26,882 nt of DNA from NCBI GenBank assembly GCA_023253295.1, contig JALRGZ010000061.1:1-26882 (forward strand), read 5' to 3'. Below the pieces are notes generated by a model, which did no database searches, had not been told where the DNA came from, and saw only the letters and a list, made by a program, of their open reading frames with translations. Shown here in pieces: positions 20,818 to 26,882 of this stretch. Both the position numbers and the translations under genes were made by a program. Position 1 is the stretch's first letter; each line of letters begins with the position of its first letter. The DNA comes from Flavobacterium sp. Its GTDB lineage: Bacteria > Bacteroidota > Bacteroidia > Flavobacteriales > Flavobacteriaceae.

Positions 20818-23454
20818 CTATTTTACAAAATCAATAGCTTTAGCTAGCGCTTCAGGAATCCCGGCAGCATTTTTTCCTCCGGCCGTAGCAAAGAACGGCT
20901 GTCCTCCACCGCCACCTTGAATAAACTTACCTAACTCACGAACAACTTGTCCGGCATTTAAGTTTTTCTCTGCTACTAATTCTTTCGAAATATAGCAACT
21001 TAACATTGGTTTTCCTTCTTCGGCAGTAGCCAAAACTAAAAACAAATTATTTCCTAAATTGCCCAACTCATAAGCTAAATCTTTAGCCCCCTCTGGGTTC
21101 AAATCCACTTGTTTTGCTAAAAACTGAACTCCGTTTACTTCTTGTAATTCCTGAGCCAATTCGGCTTTCATATTTTTCGCTTTCTCTTTCAACAAAGCTT
21201 CTACCTGTTTTTTCAACTTCGCATTTTCATCCTGTAATGAAACTACCGCTTTAACCGTATCCTGTGGATTTTTCAATGCCGATTTGATTTCGCTCAACAA
21301 TTCTTCCTGTGAAGCAAAAAACTGTCTTACTCCTTCTCCGGTAATCGCTTCAATACGACGGATTCCGGCAGCAACAGCTCCCTCAGAAACAATTTTGAAC
21401 GACCAGATATCAGCTGTATTGCTTACGTGAATTCCTCCACATAACTCCATACTTTCTCCAAATTTGATAGCACGAACATTATCCCCGTATTTTTCACCAA
21501 ATAAAGCCATTGCACCTTCGTCTAAAGCTTGTTGGATAGGAATACTTCTTCTTTCAATTAATGGCAATTGCTCCTGAATTCTGGCGTTTACAAAATCTTC
21601 TACCTGTTGCAACTCCTCATCGGTTACTTTAGAAAAATGCGAAAAGTCGAAACGTAAATTTTTTGGATTTACCAACGATCCTTTTTGCTCCACATGTGTA
21701 CCTAAAATGCTTCTCAAAGCCTGATGCATCAAGTGCGTAGCCGAGTGATTTTTAGAAGTATTCGTTCTTAAGTCTGTATTTACTTTTGCAACGAATGAAG
21801 CTGTTAAATTCTCAGGCAATTTTTTAGCAAAATGTAAAATCAAATTGTTTTCTTTCTTCGTATCGATGATTTCGATTGTTTCATTTGCTGAAACTAAAAC
21901 TCCTTTATCTCCTACTTGTCCTCCTCCTTCTGGGTAAAACGGTGTAGCATCTAAAACAATCTGGTACATAACCCCGTCTTTTTTTGAATCTACCTTACGA
22001 ATACGGGTAATTTTCACCTCATTTTCCACTTGGTCATAACCAACAAAAGATTCTACGTTTCCGTCCACCAACACATTCCAGTCATCAGTAGAAACTTCAG
22101 AAGCAGCACGGGAACGATTTTTTTGCTCCTGCATAGAAGCATCAAATTCCGCTTCATTGAAAGACATGCCTTTTTCTTTCAAAATCAAAGCTGTCAAATC
22201 TTTTGGAAAACCAAAAGTATCGTATAATTCGAATGCTTTCACTCCGGAAACTTCTGTTCCTTTTGTTTCAGCCACTACATTTTCTAACAATTGCAATCCT
22301 TGGTCTAAGGTTCTCAGGAAAGAAGCTTCTTCTTCGCGAATGACATTCGTAACCAAAGTTTGTTGTTTTTTAATTTCCGGGAAAAACTCTCCCATTTGAT
22401 CCGCTAAAACAGCAACTAATTGGTTAATGAAAGGCTCCTTGGTATTCAAGAAAGTAAATCCGTAACGAATAGCACGACGTAAAATACGACGGATTACATA
22501 ACCCGCTCCGTTGTTAGATGGTAACTGACCATCGGCAATAGCAAAGGCTACAGCACGAACGTGATCTACTATAACACGAATAGCAATGTTGATTTTGTTT
22601 TGCTCTTCGCTAATATTTTTAACTTCGTTTGAAGTGTATTTTAATCCTGTAATTTGCTCTACTTTTTCAATTAGTGGCGTAAATACATCTGTATCATAGT
22701 TCGAAGTCACCCCTTGCATCGCCATACACAAACGCTCAAATCCCAGTCCGGTATCTACGTGTTGTGCTGGTAATTTTTCCAATGAACCATCGGCTTTACG
22801 GTTGAATTCCATAAATACGTTGTTCCAGATTTCCACTACTTGCGGATGATCGGCATTTACTAAGCTAAAACCTGAAATAGCAGCTCTTTCCTCATCCGGA
22901 CGTAAATCAATGTGAATTTCTGAACAAGGTCCGCATGGTCCCTGATCTCCCATTTCCCAGAAATTATCTTTTTTGTTTCCAAGGATAATTCGGTCTTCCG
23001 AAACGAATTGTTTCCAAATATCAAAAGCATCCTGATCAAAAGGCACATTCTCAGCTTCGTTTCCTTCAAAAACAGAAACGTACAAACGGTCTTTGTCTAA
23101 TTTTAAAACTTCAGTTAAAAATTCCCAAGCCCATGGAATAGCCTCTTTTTTGAAATAATCTCCAAAAGACCAGTTTCCAAGCATTTCAAACATGGTGTGG
23201 TGATAGGTATCAAAACCTACATCCTCCAGGTCATTATGTTTTCCTGAAACACGAAGACATTTTTGCGTATCGGCAATACGATTACTTTTAGGCGTGGCGT
23301 TTCCTAAGAAATACTCTTTAAACTGAGCCATTCCCGAGTTATTAAACATCAGGGTTGGATCATCTTTTAAAACAATTGGCGCCGAAGGAACAATTAAATG
23401 TCCTTTGCTTTCAAAAAATTGTAAATACGCTTTGCGAATGTCTTGTGATTTCAT
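20818..23454 (-). CDS. alaS: Alanyl-tRNA synthetase
   Basis: Attaches alanine to tRNA-Ala in the cytoplasm, with proofreading. At 878 residues it is full length for bacterial AlaRS. The catalytic domain starts at the N-terminus (LMFNNSGMAQFKEYF, and RVSGKHNDLEDVGFDTYHHTMFEMLGNWSFGDYF at about 68-101). The editing domain carries the zinc and catalytic sites HSATH (H570, H574) and CGGIH (C672, H676), both complete. A coiled region (about 735-775, ENAKLKKQVEALLKEKAKNMKAELAQEL) leads to the C-Ala domain, with GGGGGQPFFATAGG near 847-860. All four blocks are in order. The start is the ATG at 23454, matching the family N-terminus. It is transcribed alone, with a terminator after it, and divergent from the M23 peptidase gene. 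No T-box or leader is evident upstream. Confidence 0.98.
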   Translation of the reverse strand: MKSQDIRKAYLQFFESKGHLIVPSAPIVLKDDPTLMFNNSGMAQFKEYFLGNATPKSNRIADTQKCLRVSGKHNDLEDVGFDTYHHTMFEMLGNWSFGDYFKKEAIPWAWEFLTEVLKLDKDRLYVSVFEGNEAENVPFDQDAFDIWKQFVSEDRIILGNKKDNFWEMGDQGPCGPCSEIHIDLRPDEERAAISGFSLVNADHPQVVEIWNNVFMEFNRKADGSLEKLPAQHVDTGLGFERLCMAMQGVTSNYDTDVFTPLIEKVEQITGLKYTSNEVKNISEEQNKINIAIRVIVDHVRAVAFAIADGQLPSNNGAGYVIRRILRRAIRYGFTFLNTKEPFINQLVAVLADQMGEFFPEIKKQQTLVTNVIREEEASFLRTLDQGLQLLENVVAETKGTEVSGVKAFELYDTFGFPKDLTALILKEKGMSFNEAEFDASMQEQKNRSRAASEVSTDDWNVLVDGNVESFVGYDQVENEVKITRIRKVDSKKDGVMYQIVLDATPFYPEGGGQVGDKGVLVSANETIEIIDTKKENNLILHFAKKLPENLTASFVAKVNTDLRTNTSKNHSATHLMHQALRSILGTHVEQKGSLVNPKNLRFDFSHFSKVTDEELQQVEDFVNARIQEQLPLIERRSIPIQQALDEGAMALFGEKYGDNVRAIKFGESMELCGGIHVSNTADIWSFKIVSEGAVAAGIRRIEAITGEGVRQFFASQEELLSEIKSALKNPQDTVKAVVSLQDENAKLKKQVEALLKEKAKNMKAELAQELQEVNGVQFLAKQVDLNPEGAKDLAYELGNLGNNLFLVLATAEEGKPMLSCYISKELVAEKNLNAGQVVRELGKFIQGGGGGQPFFATAGGKNAAGIPEALAKAIDFVK

Positions 23455-23468
23455 TTTTATATTTTTTT

Positions 23469-23493
23469 GCCACTAAGGCGCTAAGGCACAAAG
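23469..23493. repeat. Short tandem intergenic repeat (CTAAGGC units)
   Basis: GCCACTAAGGCGCTAAGGCA (23469-23488) holds two near-identical units, CACTAAGGC and CGCTAAGGC, followed by ACAAAG. Elements of this sort recur between genes in Flavobacterium genomes. One copy, 15 bases upstream of alaS on the plus side. Confidence 0.5.
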
Positions 23494-23675
23494 TTTTTAA
23501 ATTTATTTTTGGTTAAACTCAACAAAACAACACTCTTCATATGTTTGAATTCTTGAATCTTTCCGTCAACTTTATATTTTTATTATCTAAAAAAAGCAGG
23601 CTTACAAATAAAACATTTATTAAATTTGTTGCAATGCACTTTTTTTGAAGCTGCAAAAATAGGGTATTTTAAAAT

Positions 23676-24653
23676 ATGGCGAAAGTAAAATATTATTACG
23701 ATTCTGAAAATCTGGCATATCGAAAAATTAAAGTCAAAAAAAGAAAAAAATTTGGCTTTGTAGCCCTGTTTTTATTGGCTTCTGGCTTATTTGGTTTTAT
23801 CAGTTTTGTGGTTCTTTTAAATACTCCTTATTTCGACACTCCAAAAGACCGTTTGTTACTTCGTGAAATTGAGAATTTAAAACTGAATTATGCCGTTTTA
23901 AATAAAAAAATGGATCAGATTGACAATGCTATTGAAGCCATTGAAGAACGCGACAACAATTTATACCGTACTTATTTTAACACAGCTCCCATTCCTGAAG
24001 AAGAAAGGAAAGCAGGCTTTGCGGATGTGAATCGCTATAAAGCTCTCGAAGGTTATGACAACACCCAACTAGTTTTGCAAACTACTAAAAGAGTGGATGT
24101 ATTAACAAAAGAACTCGCTATTCAATCCAAATCATTAGATTATATTTTAAAATTAGCCAAAGAAAAAAACAAATTATTAGCTGCTATTCCCGCTATTCAG
24201 CCTGTCAGAAATGAAAATTTAAAACGAATGGCTTCCGGTTTTGGTTATCGCACCGACCCTTTTACCAAGGTTAGAAAAATGCACGAAGGAATGGATTTTA
24301 CAGCTAAAATTGGAACCCCTATTTTTGCAACAGGAGATGGTGTAGTAAAACAGGCTGACAACAGAGCTTCCGGTTTTGGAAATCATATTGTAATCAGACA
24401 TGGTTATGGTTACGAAACTTTGTATGCGCATTTAAGCAAATACAATTGCAAACCAGGACAACGCATTAAACGTGGAGATATCATTGGTTATGTAGGCAGC
24501 ACAGGAAGATCTGAAGGACCTCATCTACATTATGAAGTTCATAAAGATGGACGAGTGGTCAATCCTCTTAATTTTTATTATGGCAATATCTCGGCAGTGG
24601 AATACGTTGCTATTTCTAAATTGGCTAACCAGGAAAATCAATCATTGGATTAA
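23676..24653 (+). CDS. M23 family peptidase, membrane-anchored
   Basis: A 325-residue bitopic protein with a short basic cytoplasmic tail (1-25), one membrane helix (about 26-48), and a periplasmic coiled region (about 60-170, LLLREIENLKLNYAVLNKKMDQIDNAIEAIEERD, and an Asn/Lys-rich stretch). The zinc peptidase domain (about 185-300) has all ligands: H203 and D207 in MHEGMDF, H252 in YAHLSKY, and H283 and H285 in GPHLHYEV. It therefore looks active, as a D,L-endopeptidase or activator of peptidoglycan hydrolases, near cell-wall division or elongation. The coiled-coil-plus-LytM layout resembles EnvC/NlpD-like proteins. It is followed at 48 bases by a MerR-type regulator, a pair common in Flavobacteriaceae. 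TAAATTTG at 23621-23628 is a -7-type box without a matching TTG. Confidence 0.93.
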   Translation: MAKVKYYYDSENLAYRKIKVKKRKKFGFVALFLLASGLFGFISFVVLLNTPYFDTPKDRLLLREIENLKLNYAVLNKKMDQIDNAIEAIEERDNNLYRTYFNTAPIPEEERKAGFADVNRYKALEGYDNTQLVLQTTKRVDVLTKELAIQSKSLDYILKLAKEKNKLLAAIPAIQPVRNENLKRMASGFGYRTDPFTKVRKMHEGMDFTAKIGTPIFATGDGVVKQADNRASGFGNHIVIRHGYGYETLYAHLSKYNCKPGQRIKRGDIIGYVGSTGRSEGPHLHYEVHKDGRVVNPLNFYYGNISAVEYVAISKLANQENQSLD

Positions 24654-24701
24654 CGATTTAAGATTTTTGAATTCAGAATTTAGATTTAAAAAAATAAAAA
24701 A

Positions 24702-25034
24702 ATGCAAATAGAATTACCACCAAATAAAAGATATTACAGCATTGGCGAAGTAGCCAAAGCATTTGATGTCAATGCTTCGCTGATTCGTTTTTGGGATAGT
24801 GAATTTGACATTCTTAAACCAAAAAAGAATGCCAAAGGAAACCGCATGTTTACTCCTGAAGACATTAAAAACCTGCAGTTAATTTACCATTTGGTAAAAG
24901 AAAGAGGTTTTACTCTTGAAGGAGCTAAAACCCATTTAAAAGAAGGCCAGAAGAAAACGCTGGATAAATTTGAAATCATTAGCAAACTGGAAGCCATCAA
25001 ACTGCAATTAACAAATATTAAAAAAGAACTTTAA
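24702..25034 (+). CDS. MerR-family transcriptional regulator, short form
   Basis: A 110-residue DNA-binding protein. Residues about 10-80 form the MerR winged helix-turn-helix: YYSIGEVAKAFDVNASLIRFWDSEF (the recognition helix reads into LIRFW), then KNAKGNRMFTPEDIKNLQLIYHLV. The rest (KERGFTLEGAKTHLKEGQKK, then LEAIKLQLTNIKKEL) is a dimerising helix. There is no effector-binding domain and no metal-binding Cys, so this is a minimal form. It follows the M23 peptidase at 48 bases and precedes LemA at 34 bases. Between MerR and LemA I saw no terminator, so all three may be one transcript. By family, it should act on promoters with stretched spacers; its target is not evident. Confidence 0.9.
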   Translation: MQIELPPNKRYYSIGEVAKAFDVNASLIRFWDSEFDILKPKKNAKGNRMFTPEDIKNLQLIYHLVKERGFTLEGAKTHLKEGQKKTLDKFEIISKLEAIKLQLTNIKKEL

Positions 25035-25068
25035 ACAATATTAATTTTAAACTTTAAATTTAACAAAC

Positions 25069-25662
25069 ATGGATTTTAAGAAATTTTTACCTTGGATTAT
25101 TGGTGCTGTAATTGTTTTTGGAATTTACGGCTGGGTTAAAGGAATTAACAACACTGCTGTAACCTTAAATCAGGACATTGAAGAGTCTTGGGGAAATGTA
25201 CAAACGTCTTATCAAAGACGAAATGACTTAATTGGTAATTTAGTTAACACTGTAAAAGGAGCAGCTGATTTTGAAAAAAGTACTTTGACCGCAGTAATCG
25301 AAGCTCGTGCAAAAGCTACCCAAACAACAGTAGATCCAACTAATATTACACCTGAACAATTAGAAGCTTTTAACAAAGCTCAAAGTGGTGTAAGCAGTTC
25401 ATTATCTCGTTTATTGGTTACTGTAGAACAATATCCTGATTTGAAAGCCAACCAAAACTTCTTAAAATTACAAGACGAATTGGCCAGTACTGAAAATCAG
25501 ATTTTAACAGCTCGTACTCGTTTTAACGAAGCAGTTAAACCATACAACACCCACATCAAAACCTTCCCTAACACATTATTTGCGGGAATGTTTGGTTTTA
25601 AAGAAAAAGCATATTTCAATGCTGCTGAAGGTGCTGACAAAGCTCCGGAAGTAAAATTCTAA
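25069..25662 (+). CDS. lemA: LemA family protein
   Basis: A 197-residue membrane protein with one N-terminal helix (about 7-23, FLPWIIGAVIVFGIYGWV) and a long helical body (25-180) that includes the LemA pattern NLVNTVKGAADFEKSTLTAVIEARAKAT (about 56-83) and TENQILTARTRFNEAVKPYNTHIKTFP (about 144-170). The function is not settled; LemA is usually coded beside TPM-domain proteins, as here, and a role in envelope maintenance or protein quality control is a guess from that pairing. A hairpin terminator follows, and the two TPM genes come after it, so the second part of the cluster may be transcribed at a lower level. Confidence 0.93.
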   Translation: MDFKKFLPWIIGAVIVFGIYGWVKGINNTAVTLNQDIEESWGNVQTSYQRRNDLIGNLVNTVKGAADFEKSTLTAVIEARAKATQTTVDPTNITPEQLEAFNKAQSGVSSSLSRLLVTVEQYPDLKANQNFLKLQDELASTENQILTARTRFNEAVKPYNTHIKTFPNTLFAGMFGFKEKAYFNAAEGADKAPEVKF

Positions 25663-25672
25663 TCCTCCACAC

Positions 25673-25696
25673 CCCCTCCAAAAGAGGGGCTTTTTT
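25673..25696 (+). terminator. Terminator after lemA, within the lemA-TPM cluster
   Basis: The six-base GC-rich stem CCCCTC/GAGGGG (25673-25678, 25684-25689) has a CAAAA loop and ends one base before a six-T run (25691-25696). It lies 10 bases after the lemA stop and 27 before the first TPM gene. Partial read-through would give lemA higher expression than the TPM genes. Confidence 0.8.
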
Positions 25697-25722
25697 AATT
25701 ATAGAATTCAAAAATCAATCAC

Positions 25723-26160
25723 ATGTCTAAAGTAGAAGATTTTTTAACTCAGGAAGAAGAACAGGAAATTGTTAACGCCATTTGTCAGGCTGAGAAAAAC
25801 ACTTCCGGTGAGATTCGGGTTCATATCGAAAGAACAAGTTCTTTGGATGCTTTTGACCGGGCAAAGGAAGTTTTTCATGAATTAAAAATGGATGAAACCC
25901 AACTTAAAAACGGCGTTTTAATCTACCTTGCAGTGGAAGACAAAACCTTTGTGATTTGTGGAGACCAAGGCATCAATGATGTAGTTGAAAACGATTTTTG
26001 GAACTGTACCCGTGACGCTATGATTGCTCAATTCAAACAAAACAATTTCAAACAGGGACTTGTTGATGGTATTTTGAGAGCAGGGGAACAGCTTAAAAAA
26101 TATTTTCCTTGGCAGGAAGGCGACACCAATGAATTATCTAACGAAATCTCAAAAGGATAA
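25723..26160 (+). CDS. TPM-domain protein, cytoplasmic form
   Basis: A 145-residue TPM-domain protein (the fold known from plant TLP18.3/Psb32 and bacterial YgcG-like proteins). Recognisable are TSGEIRVHIERT (about 26-37), NGVLIYLAVEDKTFVICGDQGIND (about 63-86) and FKQGLVDGILRAGEQLKKYFP (about 107-127). There is no signal peptide or membrane helix, unlike the next gene product, so it is cytoplasmic. Some TPM proteins have been reported to have weak phosphatase activity, but I cannot claim that here. It is the first gene after the lemA terminator and its stop overlaps the start of the second TPM gene by one base (TAATG), so the two are translationally coupled. Confidence 0.9.
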   Translation: MSKVEDFLTQEEEQEIVNAICQAEKNTSGEIRVHIERTSSLDAFDRAKEVFHELKMDETQLKNGVLIYLAVEDKTFVICGDQGINDVVENDFWNCTRDAMIAQFKQNNFKQGLVDGILRAGEQLKKYFPWQEGDTNELSNEISKG

Positions 26161-26882
26161 TGAAAAGACAAACAGCAGAAAGCAATATTCAGAAGGCAGT
26201 ATTCAGAAAACAGTTAACAAACAAAATCCGGAATCTTATTTTAGGATTGACTTTATTACTTAACAGTAGTTTTCTTTTTGCTCAGTTTACCATTCCTGAA
26301 GTTCCGAAACTGCAAACTTCTGTTTATGACTATGCCAATCTTTTTAGTTCCAACGAAAAAACACTACTTGAAGAAAAACTCATTCATTATGCTGATACAA
26401 CAACCACACAAATTGTTGTAATTACTATAGAAAGTTTAAAAGGGGAAGATGTTAGTCTATTGGCTACCAAATGGGGACATAGCTGGGGAATTGGCGGAAC
26501 CGCCAAAGACGACAACGGAGTGATTATTCTGATTTCTAAAAACGATAGAAAAATAGCCATTAATCCTGGCTACGGTTTAGAAGATAGATTGACAGCAGGA
26601 ATTGGTGGTGAAATCATTAGAAATATTATTATTCCTGAGTTCAAAGCAGGTAGTTATTATAATGGAGTTGACAAAGGAACCGATGCTTTATTTGACGTTT
26701 TTAAAGGCAAATACAAAGGGACTCGAAAACAAAACCAACAAAAACAAGATTTTCCCATCTTGCCATTCATTATCATCATTGTTTTTATCATCATTTTAGC
26801 TTCCAGAAATAAAGGTGGTGGCGGAAATTCAGGCAATAATGGCGGTGGTGGCCCTAGTTTATTAGATGTGATTATCTTAAGC
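26160..26882 (+). CDS. TPM-domain membrane protein, YgcG-like (3' end outside window)
   Basis: The open frame runs from the ATG at 26160, which overlaps the preceding stop by one base, to the window edge: 241 codons, incomplete. The signal peptide is preceded by a longer than usual N-terminal tail (cleavage near residue 42, NSSFLFAQ). Then comes the TPM domain: VYDYANLFSSNEKTLLEEKL (about 55-74), TQIVVITIESLKGEDVSLLA (about 82-101), GTAKDDNGVIILISKNDRKIAIN (about 112-134) and GLEDRLTAGIGGEI (about 138-151). A hydrophobic segment (about 200-215, LPFIIIIVFIIILA) and a Gly/Asn-rich tail follow, the usual C-terminal architecture of YgcG-type proteins. The domain should be periplasmic with a short cytoplasmic end. 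The first 20 residues look partly like intergenic repeat sequence and may not all be in the real protein. Confidence 0.85.
   Translation, partial: MKRQTAESNIQKAVFRKQLTNKIRNLILGLTLLLNSSFLFAQFTIPEVPKLQTSVYDYANLFSSNEKTLLEEKLIHYADTTTTQIVVITIESLKGEDVSLLATKWGHSWGIGGTAKDDNGVIILISKNDRKIAINPGYGLEDRLTAGIGGEIIRNIIIPEFKAGSYYNGVDKGTDALFDVFKGKYKGTRKQNQQKQDFPILPFIIIIVFIIILASRNKGGGGNSGNNGGGGPSLLDVIILS

Noticed and set aside
26602..26799. A 65-codon plus-strand frame near the window end
   Set aside because: It lies in another frame of the membrane TPM gene, whose own frame is clearly coding through the same stretch.
1..26882. CRISPR arrays, tRNA or rRNA genes, insertion sequences or phage genes
   Set aside because: No regularly spaced direct repeats, no cloverleaf-like or conserved rRNA segments and no transposase or integrase-like proteins were found on either strand.

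Overview
The window looks like chromosomal DNA from a Bacteroidota member of the family Flavobacteriaceae, most like Flavobacterium. The evidence is AT-rich DNA, the family promoter pattern TTG-N17-23-TAnnTTTG, little Shine-Dalgarno signal, and typical families: a GSCFA protein, DUF5522, DUF4136, CpxP/Spy-like proteins, a plug-domain macroglobulin-like secreted protein, and a LemA/TPM cluster. I see no phage, transposase, CRISPR array, rRNA or tRNA. Most of the window is ordinary housekeeping and envelope gene content.

Layout. 1-2510: the end of lysS with a strong terminator, a small orphan membrane-anchored protein, and a convergent D-lactate dehydrogenase-type gene whose stop codon overlaps the orphan's. 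2700-3260: the first CpxP/Spy-like periplasmic protein. 3283-7961: a five-gene minus-strand redox operon, read as NarI-like cytochrome b, NasA/NarB-type molybdenum reductase, four-cluster ferredoxin, Tat-exported Rieske protein, and a two-helix membrane protein. 7962-8388: its control region. 8389-10845: a large secreted macroglobulin/plug protein. 11047-11532: the second CpxP/Spy paralog. 11554-15101 (minus): hemL, a LysM glucosaminidase lipoprotein overlapped by a PLP desulfhydrase/deaminase-like gene, and a very small HExxH membrane protein. 15152-17829: DUF5522, a DUF4136 lipoprotein, an isoleucine attenuator plus ilvA, and a truncated globin. 17879-19624 (minus): the GSCFA protein and an orphan lipoprotein, each with a well-formed promoter. 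19625-20278: a gene-poor stretch with a decayed gene and a clear promoter for the next small orphan. 20818-23454 (minus): alaS. 23676-26882: an M23 peptidase and a MerR regulator, then LemA and two TPM-domain proteins; the last runs off the window.

Three points stand out. First, the redox operon combines a nitrate-reductase-type catalytic subunit without an export signal, a diheme NarI-like quinol module and an exported bc1-type Rieske protein; this is neither a standard Nar nor a standard Nas system, and its promoter lacks a -33 box but has a palindrome centred near -41. Second, a 16-residue leader peptide with six isoleucines, followed by mutually exclusive RNA hairpins, precedes ilvA, and the ilvA start is corrected accordingly. 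Third, the two unlinked CpxP/Spy paralogs share a long upstream element with identical internal spacing, which suggests a common regulon. Base composition and codon use looked uniform by eye; nothing was computed.
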